Positions 23,851 through 38,800 of a stretch of 64,000 nt of DNA are shown piece by piece. The stretch's first letter is position 1, and each line of letters begins with the position of its first letter. Under the pieces are notes generated by a model. That model ran no database searches. It was not told the origin of the DNA and was given only the letters and a program-made list of their open reading frames with translations. Origin of the DNA: Archegozetes longisetosus. Taxonomy: Eukaryota > Arthropoda > Arachnida > Sarcoptiformes > Trhypochthoniidae. The translations under genes and the position numbers were made by a program. Location: assembly GCA_018873245.2 (NCBI GenBank), contig JAEMBT020000006.1, positions 11,163,855 through 11,227,854 of the forward strand. Direction: 5' to 3'.

Positions 23851-26800
23851 TTATATATATATATTGATTGCTTTCCACATATTGCCTTTCTTGAAGTCTC
23901 TCACCGATTAAATTGGCCCATCATTTTCTTGTTCAACACAATACTGGCATAATGAATAATTTGACGCTACATTAATGTTGAAACGATAGCCACTTCTATT
24001 TATCATATAAATAACTTTATTTATTTTTATCCGGGCATTCAAGTCATTTTTATGGTCTTTTATGTAATCATGTTTTGGGCTGATTTAGTCAATAGGAAAA
24101 TTAAATTTATTCGTATCGTTAGTAGAAACTTGGAAATAGTTATGTTTATGAATAATTAGACTCATTCTTAATACTGAATAATAGATAATTGAAGCAAATA
24201 GTCGTACTAGAGATACACATTGCCAACTACATAATATTCATGAACTCTATGAACACAGTAGAGCTTCTATAACTTTCACATGTAGTTACAGTGAAGTGGT
24301 TTTTCAAAAGCAATAGCAATTAAGCAATGTTTTAATGCTGTTCTTTGAAAATCACTCAAGTTCATCTGAAAGTTATGCAATTTCTGCTGGGAATAGTAGC
24401 TAACAATCACTATAAGATTGTTATTGAAAGTTAAGTAGTTCTTCAAACGAATTCTAGTTGTTGTGTTCATACGTTTACTAAACATGTGTCATGAAATGGA
24501 TTTGTGTTCACATATTGCCAATGTTTATACATCTAATTCGTTGATGAACCCTCTACTACTCTAGAACCAACTAGATGGAGATAAATTATTATGAGATACA
24601 GTAATTGCATAGTTATAATTCCTAGATATAACTTCGATTTGTGCGAACTTTATTTATGACTTGCTGTTGAGATCTTGATCAACCCAAAAAAACTTCTCAA
24701 GACTAGTTTTCAAAAAGATAGTTAGATTCACTACTCAAAACTTATTACATTTACCATTTTTATTTCAACAAAAGTGAAATTTATGTTCCTTAAGAATCAA
24801 TTTTGATAATGACCTTGTTGAAAAATTGTAAACTAACGGATTTTATGTAAAGTTATCAAGTTCACTTACTCTGGCCAATAGAAAGGGTTTTAAATTTCAT
24901 TTTCTTCATAGAAAAATTTTAGCGGAGGAAATATATGAATAGAAAAGTCTCAACAATTTCCTTAAGTATGAATAATTTATAAATTTAGCTATTATCAGAT
25001 TTTATTCTATATCGTTACTGATTTAGAAATCAAAAACTTGTTTACGATTCTGAAACCAGGATAAAATATTCGAGTGGATTAATCAAACATTTATATGAAT
25101 AACTAATTCGGGAACATCATACGATGATTGGTTTCAAGGATTTTATGCTAATTATAAAATTAATTAACCTTTGTTAGAACCGAGAAGTTGTGTAAGAATA
25201 TTGTCTCTATTTTTTAGTGATAACAGCAGACTAAAGTCAGGTGACAGCTCAATCATCTTTGAAGCACTATAAGAAGTTAGTGTGTTCACAATTTAAGCCT
25301 AACCCATTTAATTTTCGGAAATATTTCATAAAACTTTTATCCAATCTGTAGCTTGATTTTAACGTACTTCGTTATTTTATAGAATTGATAATATTCTTTT
25401 TGAATGATTTAATTGTCGAACAGTTCAACATTCGTATAGTAAATTAGCAATTACTTTCCGATAAACAGCTTCAAATATAGAAAGTTTTGTAGACGTGGTC
25501 AATATATAGGCAACAAATTTTTGAAAAATCAAATTCACCCCTAAGTCACCTTAAATAATACAATAAAATGGTTTCGTTGTTTGTTTCCATCCCACTTACC
25601 TATCTTGTCAGCCTTAAATCTTTAAATTGAGTAGTCGTCTATCAATCTTCTAAACTAGGAACTATTGCTCTTACTTAAGTTTTTGAAAAGCATTTTAGAA
25701 GCTCAATAACCCTTTAATAAAATTGACTAATACAGTCTGACCCGGCTATTGGCAACTCGGTTATAGGCAACCCCGGTTGTCAGCAAGTAATTTATTCGGT
25801 ACCAACTAATCCAATCATATGTTAAAGAGTTCAGATATAGGCAAACCGAGTTATAGGCAACTTATGTTTTACGCACCGACCAGTTGTCTATAACCGGGTC
25901 AGACTGTATCTATTTTTATTTAGTCGAGCACAAATTGAGGAAAGTTGTCCTCAAAACATTAAATTAAGCTAAAGTAATATAAACTCGAATAAAACTTATT
26001 TTCAGGAAGAGATGGTATCAATGAATGGTTGAAGAAAAACGAAGAATGAACCTAAAAGTAGTAATAACGTCCTGATAGAGAAATCCGAACGAAAGTTTAG
26101 TTATTGATTCTTAAGATATTATAATGAATAGTATTCTAATACTTTGATATAATTTTAATGATAGTTTAATGAATATTATAAGACTAGTTGTGAGATGATA
26201 GGACTTCTCATTCAGTTACAGTGGAACTTTGTCCTCAAACTGAACAATTTGGTTTTGGCAGTACTAAAGTCGAATATTTCTTAATTACTTTTAAATTAAA
26301 ATGATATTTTCAACTTAATTTAATAAAATCGTATTAAAATACACGAATACATTAATAATCAACTAAATTGAATTGATAAAATGCATTTATAAAGTGTCCG
26401 CAGCAGTAAAATAATTTTTTAAAAATGTAATATTTAGCGTTTTGCTTCACATGTGCTGAAAGACCATAGACATTAATATTATATGCCAAAGCGCTTTTAC
26501 GGGACTCATTTTTGGTCAGCGATATTTTTGTTTTCGATGCACTAATAAATTATTTCGATATTATAACGTGAATGTCCACATGTTAACCTTTAAAACGACA
26601 CGTTATTTAAATATAAAACAGTTAAATTTATTTGTGATTTTTGTGAAAATATTTTGTTCGGATTTCTCTATCAGGACGATACTAGTGCTTTTGTGAGCTC
26701 ATAATAATCATATACAGTATAATTATTTTTATTACATAAAACAAGAAAAGATTGCAACAACAAAGAAAATGTCAAAATCATAACCAAGCTTGATAAAAGT

Positions 26801-29800
26801 CTGACTCACTTAGACATTTAAGTGTTTATGATTTAGTAATGAAAAAAGTGCTTTAATTTAATGTTTTCATAGCCTAAATCTTTGTTGGATTTTTCTAAAA
26901 GAGACAAATTGATGTTTCGACTTGTTCTCAGATTCATGATCATTACATCGCAAATCGATTCAGTCTTTTTTAATTCTGACATCCTCTTTCAGATAAGCAG
27001 GATGAATACTTTCATTCATTTAATAATAATGTTTTATGAGTAAATGGTCACAGCAAACTCATTTAGAAAAATTTTAGAGCTTAAGCCATCAATACATCAG
27101 TACAGTAGTCAAGTTTATGAAGTGCTTATAGAGTGTAGACTTTTAGGGTGGTTCATATTTGTACGCACTACACAGACGCGACTAATGCTAAAAAATTGCA
27201 AAACTGATCGTCGGATGAGTGCTATATAGTGCTATCTTGGATTGAAATAACATTACAGATAAGTCTTTATAGCACTCATTTAGCATTATGCCTCTTCATT
27301 ATTCATGTTATAATTTACTTTATCTTTGGATTTTAAACGAGTATTCATTCATGATCACACTTTAGTTATCTAACAAAATGGTGTTATTCAAATTTAATTA
27401 TTATGCTGTACATCAATTCCCTAAAAACAGAATATTAGGACGAGCTGATAATAAATAATTATATTTTAATGATAATAAATTGTATCAATGGTGTGTTAAC
27501 TGCCTTATGAAAAATGAATTAAACTTTAGATTTGAAACATTAGAGGCCTGAAAAATTTGTGGTAACATTAGGAAATGCGTCTTGTATAAGAGTCATAAAA
27601 AATGTGTTAAACAAATCGTTTATTTTTCACATGAGTGCTCAGTTCAAATACGAAAATCTAAATTGCTTTTTAACTACAAAAAGAATAGAGAAATAAAGAA
27701 GACTTCAAAACTTTCCTCCATAAACACTTAAGTAATGCATTTTAATTTGCACGAGTGTTAAAAGTGTAATTATCCTTATACAGTAGGTCTTTTTATCTTC
27801 TAAACTGAGATAAAGCAGTTAAAACTTTTTATATTAGAATATTTTAATCAGATGCCAAGTAAATTAATCACCTATTCAAAATCTGATACTTTGAAACGAA
27901 CTTTTAACTATCAAGTTGAATGTAATAGAATTAGTGCTTGAAGATAGGAATTCAATACTTTATAACATATGTTTAAAATGTTGTCCATTATTTTCTAAAC
28001 AAAGTTTAACTCTTTTAACCATATTATCTGAAAATTTTAATAACGTTTCAGAAATTATTTTCATGGTCACAGCAACAGTTAGTTAATAAATAAGTTTTAT
28101 AAACAAAGATTCTCTTTTTTGTTGTAAGTACCATATTTCATACTAAAGTATTTTTAAACAAAAAATGATTGCGGAACAACATTCTGTTCAACTTATTTGA
28201 AACTTTATTCAACCGTTTGATCTGATAGATGCGTAATATTAAAGAAAAGTTGCACTCAATATATGAGTTTAGAAGATAAAAAGGCACTATGTAATAGTGA
28301 TGGGCATAAGCTAAATTAATGTGAGTTTTAACCTAAGCTTCAGTTTGAGTTTTAGTTGAGCTTAGCTTATACTCTTCATTAGCATAAAACTTAAGTATGC
28401 TTAGGTACAAAGTCATAAATGTGCAGATCCGATTTTCTACAGAAGAAGGGTAAGGTTTTAGAATTATCTAAACTCATTGGTTTAAGAGACAATTTTACGT
28501 AAGAAATTTTTTTATTTCAAAATTATAATTTTTTATCACAGCATTTGGATGAAATCTTATTTTATGAAATGAACTGCAATTTAAACTTGAATTAACTAAA
28601 AATTAATGAAGAAGATTAAAAAATTTATCACTCAAACAACTCAGGATTGTGGAATTCTTAAAATATTGAATCAATTTTTCGAAAGGAAAAATGACCTTCA
28701 GTGGTATGAATTTTTAATTTTCAGATTTTTGTTTGGGGATCAAGACTTTACCTAGATCATTCCCTTGTATATATATCGCATTATACAGGGTGACAAGAAT
28801 ATAGCTGATGAAACTATTTGAGTCATACTTAAAACCGAGTTAATTCTGGAAAGTTCTAGAAACATTTTTTTAGTATAAAAGCTGGGGATTTTATATATCA
28901 TGATCATTTTGTACAAGTCATCAACAAGAATGGATGCCACCACTGGCAAATATTCACTCGTTGAACGCGTGGCTATTGTTAGTCTTTATTATCAAAATGG
29001 GTCAAGTCCTGTAAACACTGTTGGAGCATTTACCACTCGACACTCAGTCGAAACACTGTTACAAGGTAAACTTTTAATAAGCCCACAACTATTGAAGAAC
29101 TCAAGAACGCGATTTCTGAGACAATTGAGGCGATTCCAATAGAGATGATACGCCAGTCAATATTGCATTTTCCAAAACGCCTCCAAAAAGTGATTGAAAT
29201 GAAGGGGGTCATTTTGAAAATATTATACAATAAACCTCAACATGTATGCTATTAAATGAAATTAAAATGATTTAATTATCTTTTGTAGTTTTTTAATAAT
29301 TAAATTTCAAAAACATCAGCTATATTCTTGTCACCCTGTATATACTATATATAATGTATTATACAGTATATATATATATAATACAGTATATAAAATATGT
29401 ATATTAAATATATAAATATATATATACGAAACTCATCTATAAATAATTTAACATATGGAGAATATGCTTGACTTAATAACTCATTCCTCGGTTTTTCGCT
29501 ATTTAATAATTCATAAATATACTAATTTTATCGATTTATAATTTCGTTTATGTAACTTTAACTCGAAGTCTCATAAAAACACATGAAAGCATATAATCAA
29601 AACTAAAACGAATGCGTAAAAACAGATAATAATAGTTATTTGAGTTTCAAACTCGACATTGAATAAGAAGAAAGATATTCAGTTTTCGCCCATAGTACTT
29701 ATGACAAAATCGTCCACAAGCTTATTTATGAGATTTGATCTCATAAATATTACTTGATAAATATTGTCTAATAAATATTATTTAATCTCTCATCTTGAAT

Positions 29801-32800
29801 CACAAGTAAATGAGCTCTTGCTAGTAACAGTAATAGTCACACTTAGATTCACATTGTAAAAATTTTTACTTAAGATCAGCTGCTAATAGAGAATTTACTA
29901 ATGATTTTATTACTTATTTTAAACCTTGAAAGCAATCTGGCGAATGATCTCTAATAATATAGCTTAAGGGATAATCTGATATGAAGTAATGCCTCATATA
30001 AATTGATATAAATTTGCTATTGTGTTGTCAGAATCAAGTAATTGTGATGGATCCTCCAGAATATTTATTCGAGTGACCCAAAGATTTTTTTTGGATTAAT
30101 GAATCTATGCATAAAGAAGGAGTTTATTCATTTGCTTGGGATTCAGAATAATTTAGGCAATGAATGAATATACATCGTTTTTTTTATTAACAATTCACTT
30201 TACTGTAAGCTTAACACCATGACTCTAGCTTATTCTTTAAAATTATCTTTATTGTTCAACAGTATCTCACTCTTAATAAGCAAAGTTTTCCTATGTTGGC
30301 ATTGACAGAATTTGTGAAGTTAATACACAACTAAGTCTAGACTAATTCATACATAAACTTGAGTAAACTATATTGCAGGTTAGAAACATCTACGCTTATG
30401 AGTACATAACGAGTCTTTTACGAGCTTATTTATTAGTTAGTTCCATTGAATTTCATAACAAATGAATACCTAATTTAAAGTGTATTCAAAAAGCCAATAA
30501 AAAATTGACCAATCACTCTATAAACACGACTTATTAATAGCCAAATAAACTTGAATAAGAGTGAATTCAGCTTATTTTCATGAAAAATAGCGATATATTT
30601 GAAATTAGGGTTTTAATTTAAGTTTTTGTTGTATATTTACAAAAAGCAATTTGTATTCCATTAGCTACCGCGCTTTTGAAGTTTGATCCTTGAAAACCAC
30701 TTTACTGTAGAGCTTTCTGTAATTTTCAAGTATAAATAGTTTGTATTTTGACCACGGTTGAAAGAATTGCTCTTAATTTATGATTTTTACCAATTCAAAA
30801 ATAGCTTGAGCATTTCTTTTGCCAAATTATATTCCATCCTATGTCAATATTTTTTTATTTTGTGATGATCTATATATCAAACTTACGAGGTTTTGTGATT
30901 TGCAGATCACTTTGGTTATATGATACAAGTGTTTTTTCTAAAATGCATTAAGACCAACACTTCCATAAATTATATAATTTATTATCCGCAATTAACTCTA
31001 CGTATATCACTTGTGTTTCTTCAATCAAGTTTGTGAGGCGAACTAGATCTTAAACAGGTTTTTAAGGCTAAATGCGGAAGAAATTCAAATACCTTGTTTT
31101 CAACTTAAATGTCATATGATTATTTGGAAGACTAGGCACAATATGCTAAATTCTTAATGAAGGGTGTAATTTTAGAGGCTATACTTGGAACCTTCGAAAT
31201 AATCACGTTCTCAGATCTAAATGTGACAGACTATTAAATTTCATGTATCTGAGAAAAAGTTTAAAAATTTTAATGTCTGATAAAGAAAATAAAGCGCAAA
31301 CTCAAGTCATGGGTTTTCGCTATAAACAAATGTTAAGAATATATAAATTAATAACAAACTTGAAATATTGAAAATAATGTTTTATTATTTCATATTTACC
31401 GCTTAAATTACTATGTCTACCCCTTAGTAGTTAATATGTTTTAAGAAAAATACCAGATAAACGTTTTCAATATTGAGCGAAAAATTATTATCTTAAAGGT
31501 ACAGAAATTCTCAAAACAGTGATTCTCTGACACGTTAGTAATACATTTGAGAAAAATTTTATAAGCTTTTTATTAAGTTCACATTCATTAAACCCGTGAT
31601 TTCTCTGATGAAAATTTTGCCTAAAAACGAAACTATTCGCTGTTGAGACCTTGCATTTGTTTATTCACATGTTTGCATGCTTCTATATCTGTTTTGTTAA
31701 ACAATTCTATTATAAAATGCAACCTCAGGATCAAATGGTTAGGAGATGCAGCCAACCGTTTCTTGAGATAGAAAGGTGTTTATTTAAGGCGCTTATATTT
31801 TTCTTGGGGCTAATTAAAGAGGTAGTCTTCGCACTTTCAATATGTGTTAACTGCATAAGAAAACGAACAGACATGAGAGAACAGGTAAAGAAGAAACTGT
31901 GTAAAACAGGGTACCCGCGAAACACAACTGTTGATATAATACTCACTGGTATCGAAAGCCTTTCCGTAAATTGAATATCTGCAAAATTCTCTTAGAGCAA
32001 CAATAAGTCGTCGACTATTAGAGAATAAGATTTTTGCATGCGTTGCGAGAAAAAGATTTGCTAAGTGCTGGGCATTGAACTCATAGACTACAATTCACTG
32101 AGAATCATGTAGATTTTGATCTATAGCATAGAACCATATCTGTGGATGAGAGGCACTTTTCAAACAGCCTTTGCTGACCACACATATGTTCGACGCCTCA
32201 TTAGGAGTGAATTTGATGAGCACTGTATTAAAACAAAGCAAATTCTGGCCTTTATTAGAGCTTATTTATTGATTCAATTCATTGGTAGTTAAAGTTTACC
32301 AAAGATTTAATCAACTTTGAACGAGCCAATCTTATGGTATAGTAGATTATTGCTATTAATGATTTACACGTAAGTATATATTAATATCTAACAATTGTTT
32401 AGATAATTGTTTGGGGCATAGTACTTAAATTATAAAACGGAAACTAGCTAATTGTATAAGTGTCGACTTTTATCAAATTTATTCTACTCATAGCAATTAG
32501 TAAGTATATAAAAATTTAGATTTTATTTTAACAAAATATATGTAATATAAGTCCATGTTGATTTCGTTATGTGCTCACATACAATTCCGTGGGTTGGTGG
32601 CAATTACTAACGAACCACATGACTTAGAACCTGAAATAGGATATCTCTGAAGACTACTCTCAACGTCTTGAGTCGAGTGATACCATGAAGGGCCCTAGGA
32701 CTTAAGGGGACTAAGTTGGACCTGGTCTCCAGAGGTTGACCCTGGGCTCCTAACTATAGCTTCGTTGAAATTTTCTCAGCGGGTACTATCCAATGATGTA

Positions 32801-35800
32801 TAACATATAGTGGTTTGAACTTGAAAAACCCATAATTTCTAATAGATATTTTCATTAGAGCAGCAGGCGTTCGAGCTAAGGCATCAGTTCCATGGTAGCA
32901 ATGGTCGTTAATCGAGTATACCCTCTAAATAACCCTAATGCTTGATCCTAAGACAATGTGTGAGTATATGAGCGATTATAGAGAAGAGAAATGCTTATAT
33001 TCAATTTGGTGGGCCAGGGGCCAGCCCTTGGGGACCTAGATCCGACTTAGTCCTCCTTGGCTCTAGGGCCCTTCATGGTGTCACTTGACTCAAGATGTTA
33101 AGAAGTTTCCAGAGATATATTTTAGGTTCTAGGTCATGTAGTTCATTAATAATTGGCACCAACCCACAGAATCGTACTGAGCACATGGCGAAATAGATAA
33201 GAACTTCACTCATATTACATATATGATAATATATTTTGCTAAAATAAAATCCAAACTTTTTATACACTCACTAATTATTGTGAGTAAAAAAATTTTAGTA
33301 AAAATCGACACTTATACAGTTAGCTAGTGCTTCATGTAAATATAAGACACATTCAAGTGAACTTAGTTTATAGTTAACTATTAAGAGAAATTGATTGATG
33401 TCTTTTAATTCAATTAAAATCGATAACAGCTCATATAAATATTCGAACTATTGTTCACTAATCAGCTATTTATCAAAGGATTAGGATTAAATGAATGACA
33501 AAATCTGTTCAGAATATTATTGAAAGAGGTTTAAATTCAAAGTTATTAAATTAGAGAGTAGAAATATGAAGTTTTGCTGTCTTCTTTTATAAAATCTTTA
33601 TGTTTGAACAAGACTGACATTTTAATTAGCAGGTCATTTTAATATTAATATTACTTTTCAATCTAAATAATTAATGAAGTTTGGATAGTTAGGGAAACTA
33701 CCGGAGTAATAAAATAAACAACAAGATAATTTTCTACGATATAAATTCGACTCGGTTTACACACAAGTAAATTTGACGTGGCAAGCCTACGTATAATTAG
33801 TAAGGCTTGAAAGTTGTGGGATTTTCCACTTTTTTTAAATAAGTTTTAAATGATAAGAGATTTTAGATGTGAATTTAATATGAACAAACAAATGAAATAA
33901 GAGTTATTTGATGTTTCCATAAATCCCATTTTTCACTTCTAGTCCCATTTCCCCCATTAATCTCCCAGTTTTTGATTAAATCCTAATTAAAATGGAGAAA
34001 AAATTGAAAATCGCTGAAAAAGTTAAAGCAAAACTGAGTGTACCATATTTAGAAAAATTGAATCACATCATTTCAAAGAATCTTAATACGATTAAATTTA
34101 TGAGTGAAGCCGACTACTATGATCACAGAAGTTTGACAAAATATGCTTCTCCTGTACCTGTCGAAGTTGAAATGATTTTCTCTTTATACAAAGATTTTGG
34201 TCGATGACATACAAAAAGTGTGAAAATCGATAATTGAAAAGTTAAATTTAATTGACTATGATCAATCTTTAGCTTAAAATTGCAATTTTGGTAAAATAAA
34301 TTATAAATTTTAGTCCCATAATAATCCTATTTTTGCGTAATATTTAGTCCCATTTTCCAACCAAAAGTGTTTATTTTTAGCACCATAACTTTCAGGCCTT
34401 AATAATTAGATAATTCTTCAGTTTCATGGGTAGATATGGAACAAAACTCGAAATCTTATAACAAAGGCCATTGTTTCGAAACATTAAATCTTATATAGCA
34501 AAGGAAGTGTTTACTGACAGTAAGGATCACTTTTTCAAAAAAATTGTCGTCTAATCTAGTAAGACTTCTTCTAAGTCTTATTGTGTGATCAGCACAAAGT
34601 CTTTGTAACTAAACAGAGAGAAATATCTTAATACTTTTGGCCTTCTAGGGCGACAATAAAAATACACATTATAATAACAAAATTGAATAACTTGCTTTAT
34701 GTGCTTTCCATACTCCTAACCAAATATGAAATATACTGATATTTTTTGAATTATACATCTATTTGAGAGATGTGTCGATTTGATATAAAAAAAACTTTTG
34801 GTCGCTGATAAAAGAAAAATAGAACTAAATTGAATAAAGGATTTTACGATTTCTAGAATAGCCTGAAATTTTCGAAAATTTCTTTTTAATGAATTTTCTC
34901 TCTAATGAAATAGCTAACGAACATAAACAGAAATCGATTCACGACTTTCAATGCTTTCTTACCAACGATTTTATTGGCAAAACATATTGGAAAAAAGTAT
35001 TGTTTATTCTGAAACACATAATTAGTACAACTGTATCATGACTTTGTTTCATGACTTGAGCCAAATTTCATCATCATTGATCAACAAAACCAACGTTTCT
35101 AATTGAACAAACGTTTGTTTAAGAAAAGTTTTTTTTTATTTGAAAACCTTACGGGACTCTTTCTTTTGACATATAATTGTGTGAGCTAATCACTATAGAA
35201 GCCATACTTATTCAAAACAGTGCATTAACAAGTATCGAGACCTGAATCTTAATAACAACATAATAACACGCTTGAAGACACTACATTAAGATCATTTAAG
35301 TTTCGGAGACTTATTTCAAACACTTATTTGGTAGAAGAAATGTTAATTATACGCCAGTTTTGAACTTTTATCTCCGGTTGAAAGAATTGAATCATTTCGT
35401 TTTTGAATAATTTCTCATAAGATTTCTCATATTTTGGAAAACAAGGTTTTCTCACTGACAAACTGTTGCTCGATCTATATCACGCTTTTCATTTTTAAAC
35501 ATCAAATTCTATTTGAAAATATTTTAGGAATGACTTACGAAAGTAGACGGAGCAATACAGAAATAAAGCCGTAAGGCTTTATAATCTAATCTCCCTACAC
35601 ATTATCGAAAAAAAGTTCCACTTCATTGTAGTTAAAGCTAGTTAATTTGAAATAAATTCCAGCTCAAACTTGTTAAGTATTGCTGAAAAGTACGATCTGC
35701 AACTCATTCAGGTATACATTTATTTCATCGTTTTAAAAAAAAATTACAATTTATTAGACCTAGGATTTCACATCAAATGCTTCTAGATTTCGTAAAGTTC

Positions 35801-38800
35801 TTTATAGCTTTTAGTTAAAAAAACAAGGATTTTAGAATTTTGAAATAAGTATTGAATGGCATATACTAAAATAACTCCTTTCTGTATTACTATGTATTTC
35901 CTAACGCTGTAAAATTCCACTTAAACTTAATATGACGTGATACTTGTGTTGTAGTTAGATTTGTTGCAACTCAAAGAAGTTGAACAAATATCTTTTTCAA
36001 ATTGGAATCAAAGTGGACTTAGTGTAAAAATAGAGTTTATACTAACATATAGGACAGACCTTATGATGCGTTTGTTTGAAAGTCTTATAATGTTTTATAT
36101 TCCTACCTTTGTTTTTATGCTTACTTGCTTTTGATCATATGTTTATTCTTCAATCAATTTTTTGTCCAAAGACTTACAAAATAGCAGAATCTGTCTAAAT
36201 CGGACAAGTAGTTAACTGGCTTTCAAAAAAATACTAAACAAATCTATCGGAAATTAAAGCTTACTTTTCATTCTTTCTTAAAAACAATTTAACTTTATGT
36301 TAGGGTAAGATAGGTTTAACAATATCATGTTTTGGAACTTTGTTAGTAAAATATGGCACAGTATTAAAATATTAGTTAATATAAGCTAATAGTAATAAAG
36401 TTGACAAAATAATACCACTATGAGAATAATGAACAATGCGCTAATCCAGCTAAAAGCAAATCAAAGTATTCACCCAAAAGACGAACGTTTTTCGTATTAA
36501 CATTTTTATGTATTCTAGTTACAGTAATATTAATGCATTTTTCAATATTCTTGAAATTGAAGTGATTTCGGTTCTATATGATTTTTCCTATGACTGTCGT
36601 TCGTTTTCCGAACACTAGCCGCACAAATTGGACTCGAATCGAAAATCAATAACTTATTTTTATCTTGCTAGAAAAATGATGTTTTTACGTATGCATTGAT
36701 TCTAAGATTTCTAAAATACTAATAGTTATTCAGAAACAATTTTTTTCACTCATTCAAGTCGATCCATATTTTGTATATTTCTGCTTCGACTAAAATGATT
36801 ATAAATTACGACGATGTGGACGAAATTTGAAACATTCACAAAAATATAAAAACTTGGTCGAGTGTGCATGACTTAAAATAGCAATAAATTTGCATCAAAA
36901 TTTAGCTTTGTGTCATTACCATATAGATTTAATAAAAAGATGACTTAAAATTGAAATTTATTTTCTGAAGGGAATGAAAATATTAATAAATAACTTAGGT
37001 TTTAATGTTAAGATTTCTACGAAACTTCATCGAAGCAACTTTAGTTTGAAGGCACTAGTTTTATCGCCCCGATAAACTTTTATAGTTATATTTATGAAAG
37101 ATATAATTCACTATTACTTAATCAAAGTCGACTATAATTTTATATAATCTCTATTTTCTTATTCGATTCACGTATTTTTGTCAGACAATATTGGCAAAAT
37201 TAATGAAAACGCGTCATTAAAGTGAGTATTCTAAACTTATTAATTAGTCGCATGCATTGGTTAGGAAAAAATATTAACTTTAAAGATAAAAGTCACAAGT
37301 CATCGAATTGTCAATAAAATGGAGATTTTATTAAGAGTAAAAGTGGCAAAACAGTTGTCTTGAAAATTTCTTCAACTTTTAAAGCAAGTCTAATTGAATT
37401 GAAAAGTTTGATTAAGAGTTCTAGAAAAACAAAGATGGCCTTAAAATTGGAGTCATTAATTAGAACAAAGATAGACTTGAAGCGAAAAAAGCAAAGACGA
37501 CAATTAAATTACAAAAATGGATTTTCGCAACACTGTCAACTAATTAATCAAAGAGAAAGCTGTAAGAATTCAATAGTTGTTTGTTAGCTTTAGCAGTAAT
37601 TGAGGAATAACACTACTTCTTACAACTAAACCGAATTATTGTGCTTATTAAGGAAAAGACAAGTTCTTTTAATAATTGCTTTCAATGAACTTTGTCTTAA
37701 AAAATCCAGACATTTATATTGAGCTCATAAAAAGTCTCTCATAAAATGATCAGCAAAAGAATTAATATGTGTCAAAATTAATTGATGAAAATGAAGGTGC
37801 TTAACTAACTCGCATGAAATGGTAAACCAAAAACAAATAGAAAAAGTATAATTTCTATGCTAAACATATATAACAAGTTAGTATAAAATTGGTTTTTTAT
37901 TGTCTGTATACTTTCTTCTGAGTAAAACAGATTGTCTTCATATCTTAATATTCTCAAAAACGCATTTAAAAATTTTGGGTTACATATTCTTTCACCAAAT
38001 GATTGATTTTATAATAAATTTATATATCCTTTTTTATTAGAAAGTTTTAACTCAAATCATTTGATGTACAGAATTTATTTTTTTCGGTGATCAATAGTCT
38101 TTTTAAGAATAAAAACTAAATATAACGTTGATTTCAGTGTCTCAATAGAAGTTTATTGCAATCTGTGCTCTCTCTTTTCATATGGAGCTTCCTTGGAAAA
38201 TGTTATTTTTGTTAAAACATTTTTTGATGGATATTTTCTCATACTAATGCAAAATTCATAGCGAATAATTCAGCCACAAAACAGTTATCAGATCAGAATA
38301 TCATGATTATTGCTTTGTTGCTCATTAATCTTTGGACAATTTTTGCTTTCGCAAGTTTATTAACATTTATATTCACTTTTTCAATGTTATGTTATCGAAT
38401 GTACTATCGGCCAAAAATGTATATGTTAAATAAAGCTTTTCCGCGCCTTACATACTTAGGGATCACTTTAATATTTACGTAATCAACATTTTGAAAGCTT
38501 TTGTAAATTTTAATTTAGGTGTGACCTATGGCAAAACAGAATAGTAACCTTTTGCATTAGCCGTTTTACTGATAAAGAGTTCATAAATTGTTTACTTTGC
38601 ATTAAACTTCTCAGTTATTTGTTTGATGAATTTAGGTTACTTATGTTAAAGTTCGATACAAATTATAACACTTACTAGGGAAGGTTTTGGGTGTCAAAAA
38701 GCAATTTTAATTATTTTTGGCTAAAATATCCGTCAATATAAGTAACTAAAAATTTCATAAAAATTAGCTGCTGAGCTGCTAAATTTTTATTATAAATTGA

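Noticed and set aside
23725..23952. 75-codon open frame with Leu-Ser repeats
   Set aside because: Produced by the CT microsatellite; no start context or family.
31731..31946. Minus-strand 71-codon frame, similar to one at 61093-61347
   Set aside because: Both are antisense of the two Tc1-like copies; the similarity reflects the shared transposon, not a conserved gene.
37360..37587. Lys-rich 75-codon plus-strand frame
   Set aside because: Composition bias of AT-rich DNA; no recognisable domain.
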